Assembly (NCBI GenBank): GCA_019448385.1
Contig: JAGTXO010000079.1
Span: 36,220 to 100,219 of the forward strand
Reading direction: 5' to 3'
Source of the DNA: Diacronema lutheri
Lineage: Eukaryota; Haptophyta; Pavlovophyceae; Pavlovales; Pavlovaceae
Length of the DNA: 64,000 bases
Within the stretch, counting starts at the first letter, position 1; every line of letters starts with the position of its first letter. The notes under the pieces were generated by a model that searched no databases, had not been told where the DNA came from, and worked only from the letters and a program-made list of their open reading frames with translations. Positions 9,189-21,361 of the stretch are shown piece by piece. Position numbers and translations under genes: made by a program.

Positions 9189-11289
9189 TCACGGCGCACG
9201 CGGCGCGTCGTCCGTGAAGTCCGTGGCGTCCGTGGCCTCGGCGCCAAGGAGCGAAGCGCCGAGCGCGCCGTCGGCGCCGCGCGCCTGGCCCGCGCGCGCG
9301 CGCGTGGCCGCGGCGGCGAGGCGGCGACCGCCGACGGCGAGCAGTGCGCCGAGCGCGGCGGCGACGGCGACGATGGCGGACCCGAGCACGGCGGGCGCGA
9401 CCGTCGCGGCATGCGCGGCGATGGCGGACGCGCGCTCAATGGCGATCATCGAGGGCGGGAAGGGCGGGTAGGGCGGAGGCGGCGGCGCGTTGGGCTGGAG
9501 CGGCGGCGGCGGCGGCGAGCGCGGCGGGCTCGGCGGCTCGGCGGGCGGGAGCGGCGGTGAGCCCGGCGGGACGGGCGGCGGGCGCGGGTTCTTCGAGGGC
9601 GGCGAGAAGGGCGGCGGCGGCGGGCGCGGGCTCGGGATGGGCGGCGGCGGGCTCGCGGGCGGCGGCGGCGAGAATGGCGGCGGGCTCGGGTTCTCAAGCT
9701 CCTCCTCCCATGGCGCCGCCTCGCACGTGAGCGGGCGCGGCCACACGCGCGGCGCCGAGCGGTTGTGGTGCATCTGCGGCCTCGTGGCGATCCAGTAGAG
9801 CAGCGCCGTGCGCGAGTTGCCGTTACCCGCGGGCGCTTGGCCGGAGAAGACGAGGTCGGGCAACGCCATCGCCTGCTCCCACGCCTTGGCCGGGTCCATC
9901 ACCGCAAGCTGCTGCACAAAGAGCGTCACCCACCCGTCCTTCTCGCACTGCGGCGAGAGGAAGCAATCACGAGCGCCCAGACGGTATGACGAGAAGGACC
10001 ACTCTGTGCACAGCCAACGCGGAGGGGTCGGCGGAGGGGTCGGCGGAGGGGTCGGCGGAGGGGTCGGCGGAGGGTCGGCGCGGCGAGCGGGGGGTCGGCG
10101 CGGAGGGTCGGCGCGGGCCGTCGCACGCGCGCGCGTCAGCCGCCCGCCACGCTCGCCACGCCCGCGGCGCGGCGCGCGCAGAGGCTGCGGCTGAGGCTGA
10201 GGCTGCGGCTGCGGCTGCGGCTGAGGCTGCGCGCACTTGGCTGGATGTAAAACTCGGAAGCTGGTGTGAAGGGCATCATCTGGATACCGTGCACCATATA
10301 GGGTGCAGAGCCAAACCACGTCTGGTACTGCACAAGGTTCTGCCACAGGATGCCCACGATCGTCTTCTTGTGGATGATCTCCGGGTACACCTGGGAACGC
10401 GCAGCGTAGCGTGACGCAGTGTGACGCGGCGTCACGCATAACGCAGCGTCACGCAGCGTCACGCAGCGCGTGCCCCCGCCCTGAGCCAAACGGCCCGCGC
10501 CACACACCCCCCCCCACCCCCCCCCCCCCCCCCCCCCCCCCCCGCGCGATCTTGGCAACCGCCAGCGGCCCTCGCAAAAGCGCGCGCGCGCGGCCTTGGC
10601 GTCGAGGTCGCACCTCCGAGCCCTCTGCGATCTGCCAGTAGGTCATCGCCGAGAAGACCTCCGACGCCAAGGCCGCGCGGCCCCAGTCACGCATCGCCGC
10701 GTCGCCGAGCGCGTCGCCGAGGAGCTGCAGGCCGAGGTACGCGTTGATCGACTCGGAGGTGCTCTCCTGGTTGTGGCCGTTACGGTACGGCTTGCCACCG
10801 CCCAGCGCAATGCCCGACGCCCACGACCAGCCCGTGTACCTGCCGGGGGCGCGGCACGGCGGGGCGCGGCGCGGCGCGCTCCCGTTCAGCATGGCGGCAC
10901 GGCGGGGCGCGGCATGGCGCGCTGCACGCAGGGCACGCGGACACGGCGCGCGGCCGCGCTGCCATCCGAGGCCAACCCCCCCCCCCCCCCCCCCCCCCTC
11001 CCCTTCCCGCCCCCAGGGAACGAACCAAGGGAGGGGGGGGGGGCAGCACCGCGAGCAGAGTCGGTGCACGCACCAGTCCTTGTTGCGCCAGACGGGGAAA
11101 TGGGGGTCCTCCTCGCTCGGGTTTGCGATGTCGCGCGCGTAGAGGTAGAGCCACTCCTTGTTGCGCGCGCCCCACGCCGGGTCGAGCTTGGCGGCGACGG
11201 CGGCCGCATACATGTGGTAGCTGGCGCGGCGTGCGGGGTACGCGCGGGGTGGCGGGTGAGCTCAGTTGGCCAAGGGGGCGGGCGGGTTA

Positions 11290-11332
<43 letters not shown>

Positions 11333-14300
11333 CGGCGGGGCAGGGCCGCGAGGGGCGACGCCATGCTGCCGAGATGCGCGCAGCCGCTCACCCCCAGTGG
11401 AAATGGTGGTCGTTATAAAAGCCGTTACCAAAGTCGAGGCCAGGGTCGGTCGTCGTCGGGCACACGCCAGCGGGCGGCGGCTCGTTCTTGCAGTAAGCCT
11501 GCCGGGCGGCAGCAGGTCGCAATGCGCAGGCACAGGTCAGCGCGGCGGCGCGCGGCGCGGGCGGCGCGGGGCGGCGCGGGCGGATCGGGCGGGCCGGGCG
11601 GGGCGAGCGGGGCGAACGGGGCGGCGCGCACCTGACTCGGCTCGCAGTGGCATGTGTCGGGCGGCGCGCCGTTCGGGTTGCACCCCTTGGGGCGGCAATC
11701 ATCGTAGAGGCAGCCACACGAGATGTAACCGCCCCACGAGCTGTCATAGACGAAACGGTTCGCGCCCTTGCCGTGTGCCCACAATTCAACCTGCACCGCA
11801 GCGGCGGCGATGGCGGCGGGAGCGGAGGCAGGGAAGGCGCGCGCCCGTGCAAAGTGAGCGGGCGAGGGGCGGGGCGACGCAGGTCGGGGTGCACGAGCCC
11901 GCGCACAGCGGGCGGGGCGCGTCGCCACACCCTGCCCGCTCACTTTGCACGGGCAGGGCAGCGGGCGGGGCGCGACGGCGGCTGCGGTGCGGCCGGGCCC
12001 GCAGGGCAGGGCAGGGCAGGGCAGGGCAGGGCAGGGCAGGGCAGGGCAGGGCAGGGCAGGGCAGGGCAGGGCAGGGCAGGGCAGGGCAGGGCAGGGCAGG
12101 GCAGGGCAGGGCAGGGCAGGGCAGGGCAGGGCAGGGCAGGGCAGGGCAGGGCAGGGCAGGGCAGGGCAGGGCAGGGCAGGGCAGGGCAGGGCAGGGCAGG
12201 GCAGGGCAGGGCAGGGCAGGGCAGGGCAGGGCAGGGCAGGGCAGGGCAGGGCAGGGCAGGGCAGGGCAGGGCAGGGCAGGGCAGGGCAGGGCAGGGCAGG
12301 GCAGGGCAGGGCAGGGCAGGGCAGGGCAGGGCAGGCGGCCGCAAAGCCAGCCGCGCACGGCACCTGCGTGGCGAGCTTCTTGCCAATCCGCTCGGCAATC
12401 CGCTGCTCGCCCAGCTCGTCGGCAATAATCGCCACGTGCCCGAGCCGCGCGAGCATCTTGCCCGCGTTGTACGGATCGCCCGCGCCGAACTGGTAGTTGA
12501 GCGGTGGGTCCCAGTCCGCGTCGAGACGCAGAGCCTCGCGCACCTGCGAGCGCGCGACGCACACGCGCGCGGCGCCGTGGGCACACGCGCGGTGGGACGG
12601 GAGGCGTTGCGCGGTGTGGCGGGAGGGGTGCAGCCGTGGGCGGGACGGGAGGCGTTGCGCGGCGTGGGCACAGCGCGCGCTCGCGACCCGCGCATCGGCC
12701 ACGGGCGCAGACGTGGCGTGCCGAGCCGCGCATCGGCCACGGGCGCAGACGTGGCGTGTCGACCCGCGCATCGGCCACGGGCGCAGACGTGGCGCGCCCT
12801 GCCCGCGCCGCGCCCTGCGCGTGCCCTGCCCTGCGCGTGCCCTGCGCGCAGCAGCGCGTGGCAAGCGCGGGAGCTCTGCTCGCGCACACCATCTCGCGCT
12901 TGGAGGTCGCAACGCCGTGCACCGAGCGCCAGCCGACGGGCAGCAGCGAATAGCTGAGCGGCAGGTGCGTTTTTGAAAAGGGGCGGGGAGGGGGGTTGGG
13001 TGGGGGTTGAGTCGAGACCGGCTCATGCCGCGCACCGCACCGCGCACACTTGGGACGGCACGTGCATGCGGGGCGCATGGCGCATGGCGCGGGGCGCATG
13101 GCGCGGGGCGCAGGGCGCCGGGCGCCTCACGGCAGCAGCCACTCGTTGCCGCTGACGAGCGTCAGGTTGCCGTTCAGGTTGCGCGCGTAGTTGGTGCTAT
13201 GCTCGAGCGTCTTGCCGCCCACCGCGCAGAGGCCCATCTTGCGGTGGTGCTCCATCGCCGCCATCAGCACGGGCATCCGCGTCGCCTTGCTCTCGGCCGC
13301 GTGCGCGCGCGCCTCTTTGGGCGGCTCGGGCATTTGGCGCGTGAGCCACGAGAGGCGCACGACCTGGGACAGAGCAATGGCGGCCGGGGGAGGGAGGGAG
13401 GGAGGGAGGGGGGGGGGGGGGGGGGGGGGCAGCACCGCATGCCGCGGGCGGGTGGGTGAGTGTCTTGGGAGGGCATGGGTGGCCCCACCAGGAGAAGGGG
13501 GAGAGGGAGGCTGCCCCAAGATCGCAGGGCAGGGCAGCGCAGCGCACGGGGCGCAGGCGCGCACCGAATCGTCCTCGGCAGCGGTCAGATCGACACTTGC
13601 AGCGACAGGATACGTGCGAACGTGCGCCTCGAGCAACGCCTTGTGGTGGGCGGGCTCCGGGTCGGCTGGCGGCCTGCGCGCGCACTGGAAGGCGGAGCGA
13701 CCCATCGTGCAGTTGTTCGTTACCGCGGCGCGCACGACGCCGGTGAGCGGCGAAGTCGAGCGAAGCGTCGCGCCACCTGCAATCCGGAATACGGGTTCGG
13801 GAGGTCCGGGAGAGGTCCGGGAGAAGGTCGGGGGGAGGTCAGGGAGGTAGGTGGGGAAGGAGGGGGGGGGGGGGGGGGGGGGAGCTTCTCTTGAACAGAA
13901 ACGTGGTGCACGGGCAGGGCTGCGCACGGGTGGCGGAAAGGCGCTGACGGTGGGGGGGAACTGACTGTGGGAAGGCGCTGACTGTGGGTTGGGAGGCGCT
14001 GACTCACCGGTCTGGCACATCATCGTCAAGTTGTGAGACAGCCAGATCGTCCAGGTCTCGTCGGATTGCACGAGCACCAGCTCGAACTTGCGACCCGCAA
14101 AGGTGCCCGGGCACGTCTGCGACACGCCATCCACAGTCAGGCCGACCTGCGCCAGTGAAGGGGTCGAGGGGGACCGGGGGAACGGGGGGGGGCAAGTAGA
14201 TGAGCGGGTGGGACCGCAGCGTGCCACGGGGACGCAGCGCTGCACGCCCTGCGCGGCAACCACGCGCGGAGCCCACGCCCTGCGCGGCAACCACGCGCGG

Positions 14301-15086
14301 AGCCCACGCCCTGCGCGGCAACCACGCGCGGAGCCCACGCCCTGCGCTGCACGCCACCACCGCCAAGCTGCGCCGCGCCGTCGCCGCCGCGCGCGCCTGC
14401 GGGTCGAGCTGCTGCGGCGTGTCGAAGAAGGGGATCGAGTTGTGGTACTCCATCGTCAGGTACGGCGAGCCGCGCACGATCGGCATCCGCGCGAACGACG
14501 ACCAGCCCGCCGACGCGTTGACCGCGCCGGGCGCGGGCGCGCCGACCGCCGCGCCGGGCACGGCCGGCGTGTCCGCCGGGTTCTCGCCGCGCGCGTCCCA
14601 CTGGAGCGTGACGGAGAGCGGGTCGTGCGAGACGACGCGGTGCCCGACAGCCACGTCCCACGCGCCGAGCGTCACGAAGTTGATGTTCGAGTCGAAGCCG
14701 TTCTCGACCTGGTTGGCCTGCGCGAGCACGAACGGCATCGCCGCCGAGATGCCGCGCTTGGCCGCCCACACGATGAAGGGGATCTGGAAGCCGTTGGCGT
14801 TCTCCATCTCGGTCGGGCCCTTGCCGAGCACCATCATCGTCCACCACGCATTCGTTGGCCGCGCGAACGAGCCCGTCGCGTCCATCTTGCCCTCGGCCGC
14901 GATGAAGCGCTCCGCGTCCGGCGCCTGTGCGCGCTCGCGCAGCACGACGGTCACGTTGAGCGCGCGCGGGTCGAGCTTGGAATAGGGCTTTACGAGCGCC
15001 GAGGCGGGTGACGCGCCGAGCGCGAGCGCGAGCAGCGCGGACGCGCCCGCGCCGAGGGCGCGGCTACGCGCTCGCAGCATCGGCAT
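9189..15086 (-). CDS. GH81 endo-1,3-beta-glucanase, membrane-anchored
   Basis: Hydrolyses beta-1,3-glucan (laminarin, chrysolaminarin or callose-like walls). Twelve exons, all in phase: 14397..15086, 14008..14146, 13565..13776, 13131..13363, 12890..12953, 12364..12543, 11632..11790, 11392..11498, 11074..11220, 10614..10839, 10237..10390, 9189..10003; 1041 residues. A signal peptide follows the start (RALGAGASALLALALGASPASA; ATG at 15086 or 15080). Family landmarks: NAWWTMMVLGKGP near the N-terminus, GVVRAAVTNNCT, GAGDPYNAGKMLARL, NDHHFHWGYHMYAAAVAAKL (about 588-607), GHNQESTSESINAYLGL with the probable catalytic Glu near 669/673, and MVHGIQMMPFTPASEF. The tail has about 85 Pro-rich, extensin-like residues, then one hydrophobic helix (VLGSAIVAVAAALGALLAVG) and a short cytoplasmic end, suggesting a surface-tethered enzyme. 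Intron 1 uses a GC donor; several introns hold minisatellites. Confidence 0.92.
10021..10080. repeat. 13-bp tandem repeat in glucanase intron 11
   Basis: About five copies of a GTCGGCGGAGGGG-type unit, followed by a decayed GGGGGTCGGCGCG stretch and (GCGGCT)n-like sequence to 10230. All inside intron 10004..10236. Confidence 0.75.
10517..10543. repeat. Poly-C tract in glucanase intron 10
   Basis: 27 C residues on the plus strand (G on the coding strand) in intron 10391..10613, preceded by another 9-C run. This is opposite in polarity to most other tracts in the window. Confidence 0.85.
11293..11332. repeat. 40-nt poly-G tract in glucanase intron 8
   Basis: Uninterrupted G on the plus strand, so C on the coding strand, within intron 11221..11391, whose borders join the NDHHFHWG and YHMY halves of the GH81 motif. 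Confidence 0.9.
12001..12335. repeat. Perfect (GCAGG)67 pentanucleotide array
   Basis: 335 bp of the 5-bp unit GCAGG (CCTGC on the minus strand) with no interruption that I can see. It lies inside glucanase intron 11791..12363, about 30 bp from the donor at 12361..12363. It is open in every frame and produces false Gly-Gln-Gly-Arg-Ala or Pro-Ala-Leu-Pro-Cys repeat ORFs. Confidence 0.95.
12688..12797. repeat. 38-bp tandem repeat in glucanase intron 5
   Basis: About three copies beginning CGCGCATCGGCCACGGGCGC and continuing AGACGTGGCG, differing by single bases at their ends; in intron 12544..12889. Confidence 0.8.
14235..14350. repeat. 31-bp tandem repeat in glucanase intron 1
   Basis: Three full copies and a partial of the unit CCCTGCGCGGCAACCACGCG plus CGGAGCCCACG, in intron 14147..14396, which has a GC donor. 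Confidence 0.85.
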
Positions 15087-15234
15087 CGGGTCGAGGGGTG
15101 CCGAAGGGCGGGGCCGATCGATCTTCCCGAATTGGTTGGCTTCACACACAGCGGATGACGCGCGGTCACGTTTTCTTTTCGGGCAAGTTTTATCCTCTTC
15201 CGGGCCTTCCCTGCAGCTACCGGACTGGGTGCGG

Positions 15235-18200
15235 CTACGAGTGCTCGACGCCGTCGATGTCGACGTAGCGGTTGGCCGCGTCTGGCATCGTGAACACGTT
15301 CGCGCCGCTCACCGCGCCGAGGAGCGCATGGTTGTCGCGCGCTTCAAGCTCGCGCCGCTGGCAATCCACCTGCGGCACGCTCGCCGCGATTGTACGGTGC
15401 GTGAGCGGCGTGAGCGAGCGCATCGCGCTCGCCGTGCTCGACGCGCGGAGGCGGCCCGCGCGCGCACCTTGCACTTGAGTAGGCGGTGGAGGTCCTTGTA
15501 CAGGTGGATCTGGCCGGCGTTGCGGTCATGGTTCTCCTTGACCAATCGCTGCTGCGCGCGCAGATCCTTGGTCTGCTCCTCCTGCGCGCGCATGCGCGCC
15601 GCGTACGCGTCGCCGATGCGCGTCGAGCCCGCCGCCTCCGAGCGCGCGCGTGACGCGGAGACGTCAAGTATCTGCGAGAGGGAGTTGAGGTAGTGGTAAC
15701 GGCTCTCCTCCTTTGCAATGTCCTCTTCGTACGCGCCCACCTCCTCCTGCAGCTTTGAGAGCTCGGCATCAAGGCCGACCGCCGTGTTCTCGTACGAGGA
15801 CTGCACGGGACAAACAAAAGGGAGGGAAAAACAAAAATGGGGGACAAGGGGGGAAAGGGTGTGAGCGGGCCGACGCGCGGCTCCGTCGAGCGTACTCGCA
15901 GGCGCGTGCGGCAACGCGCCGCTGCGTGCGCTCGACAACCCCCAAACATCCGCTCCCATCTGTTCCTCTCTTCTCTCTTCTCTCTCTCTCCCTCTCACCT
16001 TCTTGTCGATGTACTCGGCCTCGAGCTCTTGGTACTGGGCACGCAGGGCGCGTAGCTCCTTGATCTGCGGCGCGAGCTTGCCCTTTTGCGCGCGGATCTG
16101 CGCGTTGATCTCCTCGACGACGACGGCGATCTCCTCGAGCGTCTGCCCCTTGCTCTCGTCAGCCGCCGCCTTCGCCTCGGAAGCCTTCTCGAGCCCAGCC
16201 TGCACGTCCGTGTACCCGACGATCCCGTGCGCACTCTCGACGGCGCTCAGCTTGGCGCCGACGGCGCGCGCCTGCACGTGCAGCAGCTGCGGGGCGACAG
16301 CAGTGCGCGGGAACGGACGCGGGACGCGCCACGCCAAAGCGGGCGGGGTGAGAGCGTGTCATGCGCGCGCGGGCGGGAAAAAGCTGTGCGCGCCATGCCG
16401 CACGCGCGGGTGTGTGGCTGGGACGGGCTGCCATGCCGCGCATGCGTGGAAAGGCTGAGCCGTGCGACAGGCCATCTGCAGATTCGCGCGCCCTCGCCAC
16501 AGCCCATCCGCTCCTCACGCGATTGACCCATCTGTTCACCAGCCCACCCGCCCAGCCACCCAGCCTCCCACCCACCCAGCCTCCCACCCGCCCGCCCACC
16601 AACCCCCAAACATTCACCCACCCACCCATTCGGGGGTCCTGCCCCCACCTGCTCGGTCCGGTGGAGCAGCCCGTACTCCGCGCGCAGCTCGGCGAGCGCC
16701 GCCTTGCACTTCTTGTACTGCGCCGTCTTGCCGCGCAGGTTGGCCGCATACCTGCGCAACAAGACGTGGTCGCGCGCTCGTCGACGTGTCACATCGTCTC
16801 ATGCCGCGCCGTGCGCACTGCGCGTGCGCGCGCGCGCGCGCACTTTTTAAAGTCGTCATTCTTGGTGGAGAGCGCGGCGGAGCGTGCCTGCGGCGCAATC
16901 TCCTCGAGCGCCGCCATCTTGGCCATCAGCTCGCGCTCGAGGCTGTCGCGCTCGGCGGCGGACGCATCCAGGCGCATCCGCACCGCCTCGTGCTTGCGCG
17001 AGATCAGGGCGGCCTGCTGGCGGAACATGGCGAGGCCGTCGTCGGCGGACGACGCGCCGCCGGGCCCCGGGCCGCCATCGCCGCCCATCGCCGCCTGTGC
17101 GAGCTCGAGCTGGCGCGCCTTGGCCTGCAAGCCGGCCAAGTTGGCACGCGCCTCTCGCAACGCCTCTTCGCCGACGGGGCCGTCGGCGAGCGCGCCCTCC
17201 AGCTCGGCGAGGCGCTGGCGCGCGTCGTCGATGTTGGCCGGCAGCTCCCTCTCGAAGAGCGCGCGCTGCGCCTCCACCTCGCCCATGATCGCACGGAGCA
17301 GCGCCTCGCCACCGCCGCGCAGGTCCTGGGCGTTCGCGTCGCGCACGGCCGCCTGCAGCGCCTTTGCGGACTGTGCGGCGTGCGCGAGCTGCGCGCGCTG
17401 CTCGGCGACGCGCTGCACGAGGCGGCCGCCCTCGTCCTGCTCCTGCCGCAACGTCGAGATCTGCGCGCGCGCCGCGCCGAGCGCGCGCGTGCGCGCCATG
17501 GGGGGGGGGGGGGGGGGGGCATGGTGTGTTTGTGTTTGGGGGGGGGGGGGGGGGATTCGGGTGTCGCGCGCGCACGGCGTCGAGCATGTCGGTGAACGAG
17601 TCGATGGAGCGGAGGCGGTTGTCGAGCGCCTCAATCTTTGCGAGCAGCTGCTCGCGGTCCTCCTCCATCTGCACGATCGCCTTTTTAATCTCGAGCGGCG
17701 AGATGATGGCTGAGCCCGCCTTCTCGACGGCCTTGTGCGCGGCCTTGAACTGCTCCTGTAGCTCGCGCAGGTGGCCGGCGAGCTCGGCGACCTCCTCGTC
17801 GGCAAACATGTGCTCGGGCATTTCCACCGGCGTAAGGAAGCGTGCCAGATAGCTGAGCCCAAAAGGGAAGGGGGGGGGGGGGGGAGAGAGTTCACCGCAA
17901 AGCCGCGGCCGGCGCGCGCGGCCCGCGATCGCGAACACGCCGAGTGAGGTCGGCGCTCAGCCAACGCGCACACGCGCGTCCGCACTGCGCCGCGTCGGGA
18001 CCGCGCGAAGCGCGCGGCCTCTGCGCGCGCACGCTCGCTTCTTGAGCTCGGGCATTCGGACAAGCATCCACGCAAGCATGGGGTGAATGGCGCGCGGGTC
18101 GCCCTGCAGCAGCGCGGTCTGGAACTGGAGCGCGTCCGCACCCGTGGCCGGCTTGAAGTTGAGCTGTCGGAGGAAATCCATCATGCTGCGCGCGACACAC

Positions 18201-18740
18201 GCGCGCAACGAGGCGGCGCGGCCGGTGGCGCGCGGCGCGCGCGGCGCGCGGCGCACGGCGCGAGGGTCCGCGAGGGTCGGGTGGGGCGAGGCGCAGGCGA
18301 GCGCGCGCGCGCTGCAGCCGCGCCAAGGGAGCAGGCATGTCGTGACGAGCAGCACGCGGCGCGGCCGGCCGCGCTGGCCGCCTCGCCGCCGTGTCGGCCA
18401 CGCAAGGGAGCGCGCCGTCGGATGATCGAGCGGCAGCGCGCGAGAACGTCCGGCATGCCGGCCAGCCCGCGCCACGCGCCAGCGTGGAGCAAAGGCGCGC
18501 AACGCGCGCGCCGCCAAGCCGCCACGCGCCATGCCCGGCCGGGACGTACCGGTTGATTGTGCGCTCGGGCGTCTCGTCGCGCAGGTCGATCCGGTGCGCG
18601 TCGGAGAGCGTGCCCATGATGAGGTTGACGATCTCGAGGAGCTCGAAGGGCGACTTCTCGTCGAAGGACGCGAGTGTGAGCTTCAGGTTGAACGGAGCGT
18701 CATTCAGCCGCTCGACGATCACGTGGATCTCCGTCGCCAT
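15235..18740 (-). CDS. IFT81: Intraflagellar transport protein 81
   Basis: Core IFT-B subunit; with IFT74 it carries tubulin into growing cilia and flagella. Eight exons in phase: 18550..18740, 18033..18185, 17576..17852, 16844..17460, 16649..16751, 15999..16286, 15468..15800, 15235..15369; 698 residues, close to the usual about 680. The N-terminal calponin-homology-like tubulin-binding domain spans roughly 1-125 (VERLNDAPFNLKLTLASFDE, FLRQLNFKPATG, LKKRAYLARFLTPVEMPEHM). The rest is coiled coil, with family segments KYAANLRGKTAQYKKCKAAL and YGLLHRTEQLLHVQARAVGA. The splice joins are supported because LKKRA|YLARFL and TEQ|LLHV restore the family sequence. It shows that the organism builds flagella. 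The C-terminus (VDIDGVEHS) is short. Confidence 0.93.
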
Positions 18741-19225
18741 CGCGCCGGCCCGGCGGGCTGCACGAGCGCCGCGGATAACGGCCAAGCAGCCCTTAGGCCC
18801 GTTCCCTGTAAACTTTTTGGCGTCAAGTTTACGAAATTTGGGGTTTCGGCATATGTGACGATACCGAAAATCCATGGCGGCGCAAAATCGAACAGGGGCC
18901 CGAAGAGCGTCACGATTTTTGTCTGCAGAAATTTTTGTCTGCAGGGAACGGGCCTAACAGACAAAAATTTCTGCAGACAAAAATCGTGACGCTCTTCGGG
19001 CCCCTGTTCGATTTTGCGCCGCCATGGATTTTCGGTATCGTCACATATGCCGAAACCCCAAATTTCGTAAACTTGACGCCAAAAAGTTTACAGGGAACGG
19101 GCCTAGGGGGTAAATGGGCTGTATGCGCTCCCAAAAAAGGGCAACAGCACCTGTACGGTGACGCCCGGCAAATTTGGCGCGCTTCACGCACCGCACGATC
19201 GGGAGGGAGCCCAACGCCGACAACA
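18741..19225. promoter_or_regulatory. Divergent promoter region IFT81 / MCMBP
   Basis: 485 bp between two divergent start codons. More than 60 percent of it is the foldback element at 18796..19103, leaving about 55 bp on the IFT81 side and 122 bp on the MCMBP side as unique DNA. No core promoter motif is obvious. Confidence 0.5.
18796..19103. mobile_element. 308-bp foldback MITE, 146-bp perfect inverted arms
   Basis: Left arm 18796..18941 and right arm 18958..19103 appear to be exact reverse complements around a 16-bp loop. Termini are GGCCCGTTCCCTGTAAAC and its complement, flanked by TA on both sides (18794..18795 and 19104..19105), as expected for a TA target-site duplication. The loop CAGGGAACGGGCCTAA is itself another copy of the terminal sequence plus TA. 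The left half alone (18796..18954) therefore looks like a complete 159-bp MITE that later gained an inverted half-copy. No transposase is present in the window. It is much more AT-rich than its surroundings. Confidence 0.9.
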
Positions 19226-21324
19226 ATGCTCGCAGACGAGGACGCGCTCGCGCAGCCGCTCGCGCTCGTGGACGCGGCGTTCCGCGCGGCGTGCGATGAC
19301 CCCGCTCGCCTCGCCTCCGGCCACGGCTGGGGCGTGCGCGCCACCATCGAAGCCGCCGTCGCGCGCGCGGGCGGGCTCGCGCGCGTGCCGGCGCTCGACG
19401 CGACGCCGGTCGAGACGCTCCGGCCGGGCTCGCTCGTGCGCTTCCAGGGGATGGTGCAGGACACATGGGACCCAGAGTACTACCTCGGCGTCTACGAGCT
19501 CCGCGACCTCGCCACCGGCGCCATGTGCGCCGCGCCGCGCGCCGCGCCGCCGCATGCGTGCGCGCGCGCGCGCGCGCGCGCGCGCCGACCGCGTCCGGCG
19601 CGGGCGCGCGACACGCGCGCGTCGCGCGCGCAGCACGCTCAAGACGGGCAAGTTTTCCGACGCCGTCGACGCGCCACCCGGCAGCGAGGTCCTCCCGCCG
19701 CCGCGCGGGCCGCCTGCCGAGCGCGACGGTTGCCGCGGCCGCATCTACCAGCGCACGCCCGTCTTCGTCGTGCCGACGCCCGGACTGTCCGGCTGGGCGG
19801 CGGCGGCGCGCAAGGCGCAGTGCGCCGGCGCGGCGCCTGGTCCCGCCGCGCACCCCGCCCGCGCCAAGCGCGCCGCACCCGACGACGCGGGCGCCGGCGC
19901 GGGCGGGCGCGGCGTCGACGCGGACGCGGGCGGGATGGATGTCGACGACGCGGCGCACGACGCGTTCGCGACGAAGCGCACGGGCGCGCGCGGCGTGCGC
20001 GGCGCGGCGGTCGACGCGTCGCTCCACCCGGCCGTTGCCGCCGGCTTCCGCTACGCCGGCGCGGCCAACGGCAATGCGGCGGTCGGCGCGGGCGCGACAG
20101 CGCCGGCGGCCGGCGCGGCGGCGACCGGCGGACGGCGGACGGCGGTCGTCGTCAAGCTGTACGACGAGGAGGAGACGGGCGGCGTGCCGCACGTCTCCGA
20201 GTTGGTCGAGTTTGTGGGCATACTCTCCCTCGAGCGCGACACGCCCGAACCCGAGACGATCGCCGCCGGCGCGCCGCGCGGAGGCGCGGGGGTGGGCGGC
20301 GGCGACGCCGACGGCGGCTGGGTCGACAACGACGACGAGCGCGCACACCGCCCACCATCGTCGGCGGTGCCGCGCCTGCACTGCGTCAGCTGGGCGCGCG
20401 TCGGTGGTCGGCCGAACCCGCTGCTGCCGCCCGCCGCCGACGCGGCCGCGCGCGCGGCGGCGACCGCCGCCGCGCGCGCGGCGGCGCCCGCGCTACGCGC
20501 CGCCGCGCGCGGTGCGTTCGCCGCCGCGCTCGGCGGCGACGAGCTCGCGGCCGAGTGCGCGCGGCGCCGCGCGCCGCCCGCGCGCGTCCGCGCCGCCGCT
20601 CCCCTCTTCTCCTGCGTCCCGCCGACCACCATGCGCTCTGACCCCTGCCCAACCCGCCCCTTCCCACCATCCCGCCCTCCCGCCGCTTTTTCGCCGCCCC
20701 TTTTAAAAAAGGTACGTGCTCCTCTGGGCGCTGTCGGCCGTGACCGCGCGCGTCGGGCCGGCCGGCGCGCAGACGGCCGTCGGCGCGCTGCCACTCAGCC
20801 TCGTCGCGCCGCCGCCGCGCGCGCAGCGGCCTGCCGCGCCGCCCGCGCCGCTGCCGTCGCCGCCGGCGATCTCGCGCGCCCTCGCCGCGCTCGCCCCCGT
20901 CACGCGTCACCTGCCCGTGACGATCGGCGCTCTCAACGCCGGCGCGTACCGGCCGGTGCGTGACGTGGCCTCGGCGCTGCTCTCCGACGCGGCCCTGCAA
21001 CTGCCAGCCGGTGCCCTCCTCGTCGCCGACGAGCGCACGATGGGCGCAGGCGAGCTTAGCACCGCAGGCGTCGCCAACCTGCGCGCCCTCGCCGCCCTCG
21101 CCAGCCGGCAGACCTTGGAGTACGGCTTCGGCCCTTACGAGCTCGCCTTCGAGACGGACGTGCCCACGCTCTTCCTCTCGCAAGGCAAGCCGCTCGCCGC
21201 CTCCGCCGCCACGACGCTCGCCGACGCCGGCCCCGGCGGCGCGGAGGCGTGCGAGGTGCCTGTCGACGCTGCGTCGATCGGCGGCGACGACGGCGCGCGC
21301 GCGCCCGACGCCGCCACCGCCGCA

Positions 21325-21361
<37 letters not shown>

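Noticed and set aside
12001-12335. Pro-Ala-Leu-Pro-Cys repeat protein
   Set aside because: Pentanucleotide array inside a glucanase intron; open in every frame on both strands, so openness carries no information.
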